Origin: an uncultured Oscillospiraceae bacterium
GTDB taxonomy: Bacteria; Bacillota; Clostridia; Oscillospirales; Oscillospiraceae
DNA length: 23,060 bases
Reading direction: 5' to 3'
Assembly (NCBI GenBank): GCA_934515035.1
Contig: CAKSXP010000004.1
Location: 1-23,060, forward strand
Below, one piece after another: positions 15,591 through 22,115 of this stretch (positions within the stretch are counted from its first letter, which is position 1; the number at the start of each line of letters is the position of its first letter). Under the pieces are notes generated by a model. It was not told the origin of the DNA. It ran no database searches and saw only the letters and a program-made list of their open reading frames with translations. The translations under genes and the position numbers were made by a program.

Positions 15591-15991
15591 GCGAGCTTGT
15601 GTCCGGAATGGACAGAGCGGAGGTCGAGCTTCTGGCGGGAGAGATCGTGGCAAGGCTGGAGGGCAGGACCGTTTCCGCGGGCGCGGAGGGTCCCGGCGAA
15701 GAGGAGAAAAGAAAGAGAGCCGCACAGCTTTTGGAGACGCTGCGGACAGGCTCTTCCGCACAGCCGGAGCAGCCGGAGACGGAGCGCGGAAAGAGGACGG
15801 AGGCGCCGGAGCGCGAGGTTTATCTCTCCCTCCGGCGCGAGGTCCCGGAGGAGCGCGGGACGGCGGATGAACGAAAAACGCTGTCTAACGGACAGCGGGT
15901 CTCCGGCCGCGGAAGCGGCGATATGCAGAGCATATCGGACTTTTTTATGAGGGACAGCCGGAGATATGATTCCGGATTTGAGAGATATTAA
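15581..15991 (+). CDS. Charged 136-residue protein in the tape-measure slot
   Basis: This gene occupies the position where PBSX-like clusters carry the tape-measure gene (xkdO, usually well over 600 codons). The product is only 136 residues and strongly charged. An N-terminal helix (SELVSGMDRAEVELLAGEIV) leads to a long Glu/Arg-rich low-complexity middle (residues 45-110). A conserved-looking C-terminal motif, SISDFFMRDSRRYDSGF, ends the protein. There is no hydrophobic segment, peptidase or lysozyme domain as often found in tape measures. The GTG start at 15581 is preceded by AAGGAG and overlaps the previous gene. It could be a minimal tape measure, a second chaperone, or an unrelated assembly factor. 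Confidence 0.6.
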   Translation: MSISELVSGMDRAEVELLAGEIVARLEGRTVSAGAEGPGEEEKRKRAAQLLETLRTGSSAQPEQPETERGKRTEAPEREVYLSLRREVPEERGTADERKTLSNGQRVSGRGSGDMQSISDFFMRDSRRYDSGFERY

Positions 15992-16024
15992 GAGCAAATT
16001 GATGATCAACGGAGGTGATGCGCC

Positions 16025-16585
16025 TTGAAGCTTGCGCCAATGAGGTTCAAGGACTATGTGTGGCCGCACAACCCAAGGGTATACAGCATCGAATACAGAC
16101 GGCGCGTCGTTTCCCACGCGGTGCCGTTCGGGCTGTATGTCCTTCAAAACATGGGACGGAACAACCGTATCTTTAAGGGAGAGGGCGAATTCGCGGGAGA
16201 GGGGGCCTACGATGAGTTCAGGAAGCTGGCGACGGTGTTTTACGGCACAAAGCCCGGACTTCTTGTGCACCCGCTCTGGCAGGAGGCCCGGTGCTACTTT
16301 GTATCGCTTGAGCTTTTGCAGGAGCCGCGCGAGGACTACGTCAGCTACGGGTTTGAATTCTGGGAGTGCTATGACGGATATGACGCGGAGCTCAGGCAGA
16401 TAGCCGGGCCGGAAAAGGAGGAAACGGCGGCCGCAGAGGAGCAATATTACACAGTTGTTTACGGCGACTGCCTTTACACCATCGCGCAGAGGCACGGCCT
16501 TTCGCTGACGGAGCTTATCGCGCTGAATCCGCAGCTGCGCAGCACGAGCATGATCTATCCCGGCGACAGGATAAGGGTGGCGTGA
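16025..16585 (+). CDS. Baseplate protein with DNA_circ_N-like N terminus and C-terminal LysM (XkdP position)
   Basis: This is a 186-residue tail-end protein. Residues 1-115 (with RFKDYVWPHNPRVY, GEGEFAGEGAYDEFRKL and GLLVHPLWQ) resemble the N-terminal domain of phage DNA-circularisation/gp43-like baseplate proteins. A short Glu/Ala linker leads to a LysM domain at 141-185 (YYTVVYGDCLYTIAQRHGLS, ending YPGDRIRV). In this setting LysM is a tail-hub architecture domain or peptidoglycan binder. The TTG at 16025 follows an excellent GGAGGTGAT. It resembles XkdP by order and by the LysM domain. It ends one base before the next gene's ATG. Confidence 0.8.
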   Translation: MKLAPMRFKDYVWPHNPRVYSIEYRRRVVSHAVPFGLYVLQNMGRNNRIFKGEGEFAGEGAYDEFRKLATVFYGTKPGLLVHPLWQEARCYFVSLELLQEPREDYVSYGFEFWECYDGYDAELRQIAGPEKEETAAAEEQYYTVVYGDCLYTIAQRHGLSLTELIALNPQLRSTSMIYPGDRIRVA

Positions 16586-16586
16586 T

Positions 16587-17522
16587 ATGACGGGGTATAT
16601 TACAGGTTATGACGGCGGGAAATATGAGCTGCCCGTCCTGTTCGGCTGGGACATGTCCTACGGCTTCGGCACGCCCTGTGACGCATTTGAGCTCAGCTTT
16701 GCCTATGACAAGGCCATGCTGCCCGCGCTGAAGAGCGCGGTCTCGTTCACTGCGGAGCATGAGGGCGAGCGGGTGTTTACCGGGAGAGTGGACGAATTTG
16801 AGATAACGGCCGATGAAAACGGCTTTACCGCCGTGCTGCGGGGACGCTCCATGGCGGCGCTGCTGCTGGACAACGAGGCCGCAGCGGCGGAGTATTATCC
16901 CGCTACACTGAGCATCATACTGGAAAACCACGTTTATCCCTGGGGGATCAGCGAGGTCAGGGCCGGGGATCTCCCGGCCGTGCAGGGCTTCAAGGTCACG
17001 AGCGGACAGAGCCAGTGGGGCGTCATCGAAAACTTTGCCTGGTTCGGCGGCGGAGTCCGCCCGTGGTTCGACAGGAACGGCGTTCTGCGCCTTGACAGAG
17101 AATGCGGAGACAGGCTGGAGCTGGACTGGAAAAGCGCCGTCTGTTCGCAGCGCTATACGGAGAGACGGTACGGCGTTATTTCCGCGGCGACGGTCGTCAA
17201 CAAGTCGCTGGGGATAACGAGCACTGTTGAAAACAGCGATTTTCTGGACAGAGGCGGCTCCAGCCGGAGAGTGGTGACCGTGCCCAAGGCGACATATTAC
17301 GACGCGATGAGGCACACGGGGCAATACCAGATCGAGCGGAGCCGGGACGAGGAACGGCTGAACGTGATCGAAACGCCGCAGCTTTTTGCGGCGTTTCCGG
17401 GCGACGTTATAGAGCTCAACGACAGTCCAGTCGGTATTTGCGGGAGCTTTTCCGTTCTGCGCTCGCGGGTGAGCGCGGACGGAGGCGGAGGGCGGACGGT
17501 AATTACGATGAAGGAGATTTGA
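16587..17522 (+). CDS. Tail hub protein, gpD/XkdQ-like
   Basis: This 311-residue protein should form the hub at the tip of the tail tube, carrying the spike. The N-terminal half (ELPVLFGWDMSYGFGTPCDAF, ERVFTGRVDEFE, LRGRSMAALLLDNEA) matches the pattern of phage late control gene D/XkdQ proteins, with the usual 'G-V-d' strand followed by 'GRS-a-lL-D-e'. The C terminus has GDVIELNDSPVGICGSFSV as the closing beta-barrel. The ATG at 16587 follows AGGGTGG. Full length for the family. Confidence 0.82.
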   Translation: MTGYITGYDGGKYELPVLFGWDMSYGFGTPCDAFELSFAYDKAMLPALKSAVSFTAEHEGERVFTGRVDEFEITADENGFTAVLRGRSMAALLLDNEAAAAEYYPATLSIILENHVYPWGISEVRAGDLPAVQGFKVTSGQSQWGVIENFAWFGGGVRPWFDRNGVLRLDRECGDRLELDWKSAVCSQRYTERRYGVISAATVVNKSLGITSTVENSDFLDRGGSSRRVVTVPKATYYDAMRHTGQYQIERSRDEERLNVIETPQLFAAFPGDVIELNDSPVGICGSFSVLRSRVSADGGGGRTVITMKEI

Positions 17523-17525
17523 TAT

Positions 17526-17897
17526 ATGTGGCTTTCTGAAAAAGCGGCCGTGCGCGCCGCGGGCGACGCGGCGTTTATAGGCACGGTAACGATCGGCGGC
17601 GGGAACGCCGGTGTTGACCGGGACGGAGAGATGCGGAACCTTAAAACGATCGCGCCCGGGGGCTTTTCCTGGCGGCCGAGAGCGGGTCAGGACGTGCTCG
17701 TGCTCAAATGCGGCGGCGAGGGGGAATACATCGCGGGCGTGGTCCAGAGCGGGGAGGAGCCGGAAAGCGGCGAGGTCGTTATCGGCTCCGGCCCGGCAAA
17801 GATACGCATACGCCCGAACGGGACCATCGAGCTTACCGGGATCGTCAGCATAACGGGTGCGCTCGTTGTAAACGGCGCTGCCGTCGGAGGTGAGTGA
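17526..17897 (+). CDS. Baseplate spike protein, gpV/OB-fold type (XkdR position)
   Basis: The product is the likely central membrane-piercing tip. Residues 15-75 form an OB-fold-like domain (FIGTVTIGGGNAGVDRDGEM, RPRAGQDVLVLKCGGEGEYI). The C-terminal 40 residues are a short repetitive beta stretch (KIRIRPNGTIELTGIVSITG) typical of spike prisms and helices. At 123 residues it is a minimal spike. The ATG at 17526 follows AAGGAG. It overlaps the next gene by 8 bp. Order (hub, spike, gp25, baseplate J) is canonical. Confidence 0.75.
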   Translation: MWLSEKAAVRAAGDAAFIGTVTIGGGNAGVDRDGEMRNLKTIAPGGFSWRPRAGQDVLVLKCGGEGEYIAGVVQSGEEPESGEVVIGSGPAKIRIRPNGTIELTGIVSITGALVVNGAAVGGE

Positions 17898-18246
17898 CAC
17901 GGAGCTGAAGCTTCAGAACGGGAAATACGCCGCTTCGCGGTACGGTGGTCTTGAGACCGTGAGGGGAAGCGGAGAGCTGGCACAGCGCGTTGAGATGAAG
18001 CTGTGCGCCAGGCGCGGAGGCTTTGCACTGATGCCGGAGTTTGGGAGCAGACTGTATCTGCTTCCGACGATACCGCCCTCGCAAAGGGAGGCTGCCGCGA
18101 GGCAGTATATCGCCGAGGCGCTGGCCGACGAGACGGGGATACGGCTTGAGTCGCTGGAGCTGTTTCCCAGCGGGGATGACGGAGTTAAGCTGTCGATGGT
18201 GTTTTCGGCCGCGGACGGCGGATTTGAGATCGAATGGGGGAACTGA
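17890..18246 (+). CDS. Baseplate wedge protein, gp25/gpW-like (XkdS position)
   Basis: This 118-residue protein nucleates the sheath at the baseplate. Typical elements of the GPW_gp25/DUF2634 group are the N-terminal LAQRVEMKLCARRGGFALMP segment followed by FGSRLYLL, and then AARQYIAEALADETGIRLES with a C-terminal beta-hairpin (KLSMVFSAADGGFEIEW). The start is GTG at 17890 within a GGAGGTGAG context. It overlaps spike and baseplate J genes at its two ends. Confidence 0.8.
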   Translation: MSDTELKLQNGKYAASRYGGLETVRGSGELAQRVEMKLCARRGGFALMPEFGSRLYLLPTIPPSQREAAARQYIAEALADETGIRLESLELFPSGDDGVKLSMVFSAADGGFEIEWGN

Positions 18247-19307
18247 AAACGAAAACATTGGATGAGATATATGAGGAACTCAAGGCGGACGTGCAGTCGC
18301 GCACGGGCCTTGCGCTCAACGACGGCGGCGACATGGCCATACGCCTGCGCGCTTTTGCATATCAGGTATTTTCGCTCACGGTGCAGCAGGAATATGTCAG
18401 GCGGCAGATGTTTCCGCAGACGGCGGAGGGAGAGCATCTTGACTATCACGCGCAGATGCGCGGCCTTGAGAGAAAGAGCGCGGTCAAAGCGAGGGGAAAG
18501 CTCCGCTTCTCCATAGACGAGGCGGCGGGAAGCAACATTACTATCAGCGCCGGGACATCCTGCATGACCGCGGCGGGGACCGAATTTGTGACCACGCAGG
18601 ATGCCGTTATTACGGCGGGCAAACTGTACTGCGAGGCCGGGGCCGAGGCGAAGGAGGCGGGAAGCCAGGGGAACGTGCCCGCGGGCAGCGTGTGCTATAT
18701 GATGCTGGCGCCGAAGGGCGTTGCCGCCTGCACCAATCCCGAGGCATTTTCCGGAGGAGCGGATGCGGAGAACGACGCAAGCCTGAGAGAGCGCGTTATC
18801 TCCGCATACAGGACCCTGCCGAACGGGGCCAACAAGGCATATTACGAGAAAACCGCACTTTCCTGCGACGGCGTTGCAAAGGCCGTTGTGCTGCCGAAGA
18901 ACAGAGGGCGCGGTACGGTAGACGTCATCATCTCGTCGGACAGCGGAGTGCCGCCGGCCGAACTGGTGCAGGCGGTGGCGGACAGGCTGGAAGCGGACCG
19001 CGAGATATGCGTTGATATCGACGTTTCCGCACCGGAGAGCATATCGGTGGACGTATCCGCTCAGGTTTTGCCAGCCGCCGGGTATACGTTCGGGGAGGTA
19101 TCGGAGCGCGTAAAGAGCGCCGTGAGGGCTTATTTCAGCGGCCGGCTGCTGAGCGAGGATCTTCTTGCGGCCGCGGTCGCAAACGTGATATATTCTGTCG
19201 AAGGCGTTAAAAACTACAAGCTCTCTTCGCCCGCCGCCGATGTTCCGGCGGATGCGGACGAGCTGCCCGTGCTCGGCACGCTGACGATAACGGAAATGGA
19301 GGCGTGA
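18234..19307 (+). CDS. Baseplate J-like protein (XkdT)
   Basis: This forms the wedge ring that triggers sheath contraction. The 357-residue protein is full length. Its N terminus TLDEIYEELKADVQSRTGLA and the HLDYHAQMRGLERKSAVKA segment are typical of Baseplate_J. The central PAGSVCYMMLAP and TNPEAFSGGADAENDASLRE blocks are the family hallmark ('n-d-a-f-GG-d-E-D-e-LR-R'). GANKAYYEKTALSCDGVAKA follows. The ATG at 18234 overlaps the previous gene by 13 bp with only a weak ribosome site, indicating coupled translation. Confidence 0.92.
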   Translation: MGELKTKTLDEIYEELKADVQSRTGLALNDGGDMAIRLRAFAYQVFSLTVQQEYVRRQMFPQTAEGEHLDYHAQMRGLERKSAVKARGKLRFSIDEAAGSNITISAGTSCMTAAGTEFVTTQDAVITAGKLYCEAGAEAKEAGSQGNVPAGSVCYMMLAPKGVAACTNPEAFSGGADAENDASLRERVISAYRTLPNGANKAYYEKTALSCDGVAKAVVLPKNRGRGTVDVIISSDSGVPPAELVQAVADRLEADREICVDIDVSAPESISVDVSAQVLPAAGYTFGEVSERVKSAVRAYFSGRLLSEDLLAAAVANVIYSVEGVKNYKLSSPAADVPADADELPVLGTLTITEMEA

Positions 19308-19311
19308 CGGA

Positions 19312-19878
19312 ATGGGATACGGCGAATATATGAAAAACCTGCTCGCGCCGATGAGGATCTATGAGCTGTACGAAGGATTTGGCGCAGACGAGCTGGACGC
19401 CGTTGGAGAATGTCTGGACGGTATTTGCCAGGCGTTTCTGGATATGGAGCGGGAGAGCAGCGCCGTCACGGCAGAGAACGAGGGACTGGCGGCATATGAG
19501 AGCATACTGCCGTATGTTCCGGCTTACGGCACGACGGCAGAGCGCCGGGCCGCGCTCTGCGCGCTGCTCAGCATTGACGGCGCGAGCTTCAGCCCCGCGG
19601 ACATTGCAAGAACGCTTGCGGGCTGCGGCATCCACGCCGAGGCGCGCGAGACCGGGACTCCGGACACCGTCGAGATAAGCTTCCCCGGTAAAAGAGGAGT
19701 GCCGGACGGGATAGAAAGGCTGAAAACGGGGATAGAGAGCATCCTGCCCTGTCATCTTGACGTCGTCTATGTCTATGTATATCCGTCGTGGGCCGAGATC
19801 GAGACGGCGTTTCCCGCCTGGGAGGACATCGAGGGCACGGCATGGCAGGAACTGGAGAGAGTTGGTGAGGGAACGTGA
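19312..19878 (+). CDS. Baseplate/tail protein, XkdU-like (DUF2313)
   Basis: This 188-residue protein follows baseplate J, where XkdU is encoded in PBSX and gpI in P2-type tails; such proteins link the baseplate to fibres. It starts MGYGEYMKNLLAPMRIYEL and contains LPYVPAYGTTAERRAALCAL, close to the 'l-p-tt-eRR-a-l' motif of the family. The C terminus (PCHLDVVYVYVYPSWAEIE) is also typical. The ATG at 19312 follows GGAGG by 9 nt. No tail fibre gene follows, which is unusual. Confidence 0.8.
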   Translation: MGYGEYMKNLLAPMRIYELYEGFGADELDAVGECLDGICQAFLDMERESSAVTAENEGLAAYESILPYVPAYGTTAERRAALCALLSIDGASFSPADIARTLAGCGIHAEARETGTPDTVEISFPGKRGVPDGIERLKTGIESILPCHLDVVYVYVYPSWAEIETAFPAWEDIEGTAWQELERVGEGT

Positions 19879-20129
19879 CGGAATGGCAGGTCGTGGGCGT
19901 TATCGTCGTGCTGGTCGGACTTGCGGCGGCGGTAATAAAGCCGGTCGTCAGCCTGAACGCCTCCATCACCAGACTGAGCGGGATATGCGCATTTCTTGAG
20001 AAGAATCTGGGCGAGCTGACGCAGAAAAACAGTCAGGCGCATGACAGACTGTGGCGGAGGACGGACGAGCACGAGGTCAAGCTGCAAAAGCATGACACAA
20101 GGCTCGCCGTGCTTGAAAAATCCGAATAA
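19875..20129 (+). CDS. Small membrane protein with coiled coil, XhlA/holin-accessory-like
   Basis: This 84-residue protein has one N-terminal membrane helix (residues 4-25, QVVGVIVVLVGLAAAVIKPV) followed by a soluble, heptad-like region rich in Leu, Lys and Glu (residues 27-82). XhlA-type haemolysin accessory proteins of PBSX have a comparable size and a coiled coil next to a single membrane helix, though usually in the opposite order. It starts with GTG overlapping the previous stop (GTGA), so it belongs to the cluster. No endolysin or second holin follows. The functional call is tentative. Confidence 0.55.
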   Translation: MTEWQVVGVIVVLVGLAAAVIKPVVSLNASITRLSGICAFLEKNLGELTQKNSQAHDRLWRRTDEHEVKLQKHDTRLAVLEKSE

Positions 20130-20140
20130 AAAATCGTATC
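20114..20140 (+). promoter_or_regulatory. Candidate ECF-type promoter of the sigma/anti-sigma pair
   Basis: TGAAAA (20114-20119) and CGTATC (20135-20140) with 15 bp between them resemble ECF promoters such as the B. subtilis sigma-W class (TGAAAC, 16 bp, CGTA). It overlaps the end of the last phage gene. The same bases can also be read as a sigma-A promoter (TTGAAA, 18 bp, TATCAT). Either way transcription would begin near 20148. Confidence 0.4.
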
Positions 20141-20151
20141 ATTTAAATCAA

Positions 20152-20169
20152 ACGCGGCCTCTGCCGCGT
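20152..20169 (+). other. Hairpin in the sigma factor leader (weak terminator candidate for the phage cluster)
   Basis: ACGCGGC (20152-20158) and GCCGCGT (20163-20169) form a perfect 7-bp stem with a CTCT loop. Only CTTATATA follows, so it is a poor intrinsic terminator. It may be a leader hairpin of the sigma factor transcript, and no better terminator is seen after the phage cluster. Confidence 0.5.
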
Positions 20170-20213
20170 CTTATATACAGATCCGGATCCGAGAGAAAGA
20201 AGGTGAGGCTGGA

Positions 20214-20684
20214 ATGAACCAGAAAGAATTTGCGCTGAGGTGCGAGAAAATATACACAAAGCTCTACCGCACGGCGCTTGGCTGGCTCGGCAGCGAGGCA
20301 ATGGCTGCCGACGCGCTGGGAGAGGCCGTTTACAAGGGGCTGCGCTCCTGCGGGAAGCTCCGGGACGAGAGCCTTTTCGACGCATGGATGATGCGCATAC
20401 TGGTGAATGAATGTCACAACGAAAAACGCCGGGGGAAAGACTGTGTAAGTCTTGACGAGATACCGGAAACGGCCGGGGAGCAGTTTGATTCCCTGCCACT
20501 TCGGGAAGCGCTTGCGCGTCTGCCCGGAGAGCTGCGCGACGTTGTGACGCTGAGGTTCTTTGCGGGATACACTCTGAAAGAGACCGCCGGGATACTCGGC
20601 ATTCCGCAGGGCACGGCCTCAACAAGGCAGCGCAGGGCGCTTGCGCTGCTGAAGCTTGAACTTGGAGAGGAGGAAAACGAATGA
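20214..20684 (+). CDS. ECF RNA polymerase sigma factor
   Basis: This 156-residue sigma-70 family protein has region 2 at roughly residues 10-75 (SLFDAWMMRILVNECHNEKR is the conserved 2.3-2.4 end). Region 4 is at about 97-150, with LPGELRDVVTLRFFAGYTLK and a helix-turn-helix around ETAGILGIPQGTASTRQRRA. Both regions are complete. It directs polymerase to a small regulon including, usually, its own promoter. The ATG at 20214 follows AAGGTGAGG. It overlaps the DUF4179 gene by 4 bp (ATGA), the standard sigma/anti-sigma arrangement. Confidence 0.92.
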   Translation: MNQKEFALRCEKIYTKLYRTALGWLGSEAMAADALGEAVYKGLRSCGKLRDESLFDAWMMRILVNECHNEKRRGKDCVSLDEIPETAGEQFDSLPLREALARLPGELRDVVTLRFFAGYTLKETAGILGIPQGTASTRQRRALALLKLELGEEENE

Positions 20685-22024
20685 ACAGAAACGATGAACT
20701 GAGGTCTCTGCTTTCGCAGGAGACGGAGCCCCAAGCGGAGTTCGGGACCGTGCTGCGCCGGGCGAAGAGAAGAAACGCCGGCCGCAGGATCGCAGGGGTC
20801 GGCGGATGGCTGGCCGGATTCTTTGCCTGCTTTGTGCTGCTGGTCAATTTCTGCACGCCGGTCGCCTATGCCTGTTCGCGTGTGCCGGGGCTGCGGGAGC
20901 TGGCCGAGGCGGTCACATTCTCACGCTCGCTGACGGACGCCGTTGCGAACGAATACGTCCAGCCGATCGAGCTGGAACAGACGGAAAACGGCATAACCGC
21001 GAGGGTCGAATATCTGATCGTCGATCAGAAGCAGGTCAACGTATTTTTCACGCTCGAGGGCGGCGGATACGAAGAATTTGACGCGGAAGCGGAATTCAGA
21101 CAGGCGGACGGCGGGATGATAGGCTCCTGCATTTACGGTACGAACGAATACAGTAAACCGGCGGGGGAGCTGAGAGGGGCGTCCATTGAACTCGTTTCCG
21201 GGGACGTTCCGGGAAGTCTCATCATGAGGCTGGACGTCTATGATACTTACGAGAGAGGATACGCTGCCGAAGCGCCCGCACAGGAGGAAAGCGAGCAGGA
21301 CGTTGAAGAGCGCAAACCGATAGCACAGTTTGAATTTCTGCTTGAGTTCGATCCCGAGTTTACCGAGACGGCGGATATTATTGAAGTGGACAGAAGCTTC
21401 GTTATCGACGGACAGACCATCACCGTCCGGCGCGTTGAGGTATATCCGACGCATCTGCGCCTTGAGCTGGACGACGTGCCGGAGAACACCGCATGGCTCA
21501 AAGCACTCGACTTTTATATTGAGACCGACGACGGGCAGGTGTTTGAAACGACGAAAAACGGCCTGATAGCAACGGGCAAGGAGGGCTCGCCGATGATGTC
21601 GAGCTACCGCGCGGACAGTACGTATTTCTATAATTCCGAGCATCTGAAGCTTGTCATCACGGGGGCCGAATGGCTCGACAAGGACATGGAGTGGATACAT
21701 GTCGATCTGGCAGACGGCAAGGCCGGAAAAATGCCGGAGGGAACGGAGTTCTATTCCGCCGAGCGCACGGAAAACGGCTGGTACATCAGAATAAGGGCCG
21801 AACGCCGGGGCGAAAACAGGACGCATCAGGTGTTCATGGGCAGCTACCGCGATCCTGAGGGAAACGAGGGCTATTGCACGAGCTGGAGCGTGACCGGCGG
21901 CGGCGCGGACTGCTTCTTTGAGGAATTCCCGCTGGAAAACTACGACTGGGACGAGATATGGCTCCAGCCCGTGTATTCCCGCACCTGGACGGCGGATGAG
22001 CCCGTCGTATTCGAGATCAAATAA
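20681..22024 (+). CDS. Membrane anti-sigma factor-like protein, DUF4179 family
   Basis: This 447-residue protein is translationally coupled to the ECF sigma gene. A basic cytoplasmic N terminus (residues 1-37, ending in FGTVLRRAKRRNAGRR) would hold the sigma factor. One membrane helix spans about 38-60, and the rest is extracytoplasmic. DUF4179 features follow the helix (CSRVPGLRELAEAV, then EYVQPIELEQTENGITARVE and VEYLIVDQKQVNVFFTL). An acidic Glu/Gln-rich linker near 190-210 separates a second beta-rich domain. The signal sensed is unknown. Function as anti-sigma is inferred from gene pairing. Confidence 0.82.
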   Translation: MNRNDELRSLLSQETEPQAEFGTVLRRAKRRNAGRRIAGVGGWLAGFFACFVLLVNFCTPVAYACSRVPGLRELAEAVTFSRSLTDAVANEYVQPIELEQTENGITARVEYLIVDQKQVNVFFTLEGGGYEEFDAEAEFRQADGGMIGSCIYGTNEYSKPAGELRGASIELVSGDVPGSLIMRLDVYDTYERGYAAEAPAQEESEQDVEERKPIAQFEFLLEFDPEFTETADIIEVDRSFVIDGQTITVRRVEVYPTHLRLELDDVPENTAWLKALDFYIETDDGQVFETTKNGLIATGKEGSPMMSSYRADSTYFYNSEHLKLVITGAEWLDKDMEWIHVDLADGKAGKMPEGTEFYSAERTENGWYIRIRAERRGENRTHQVFMGSYRDPEGNEGYCTSWSVTGGGADCFFEEFPLENYDWDEIWLQPVYSRTWTADEPVVFEIK

Positions 22025-22052
22025 AAAAATTCGGAAACAGCGGCAAAAAAAT

Positions 22053-22086
22053 AAAACCTTCAGCGACGATAGTCGCTGAAGGTTTT
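22053..22086 (+). terminator. Bidirectional intrinsic terminator between the anti-sigma gene and gdhA
   Basis: AAAACCTTCAGCGAC (22053-22067), a GATA loop and GTCGCTGAAGGTTTT (22072-22086) form a perfect 15-bp stem. A-rich sequence on the left and T-rich sequence on the right let it terminate transcription of the convergent genes from both sides. Confidence 0.9.
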
Positions 22087-22115
22087 GTTCTTTACAGTAC
22101 TTTGACGGCCGTATA

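Noticed and set aside
16515..17900. Minus-strand ORF of 461 codons opposite the hub and spike genes
   Set aside because: It is antisense to two genes with recognisable family patterns and coupled starts, and the protein has no recognisable motif. It is a shadow of codon bias.
7423..20213. Prophage attachment sites flanking the cluster
   Set aside because: By eye there is no direct repeat shared between the left (7360-7494) and right (20130-20213) flanks and no tRNA gene at either side. A short imperfect repeat cannot be excluded without alignment.
20921..21826. Minus-strand ORF of 301 codons opposite the anti-sigma gene
   Set aside because: It is antisense to the DUF4179 protein, has no ribosome site and no recognisable domain.
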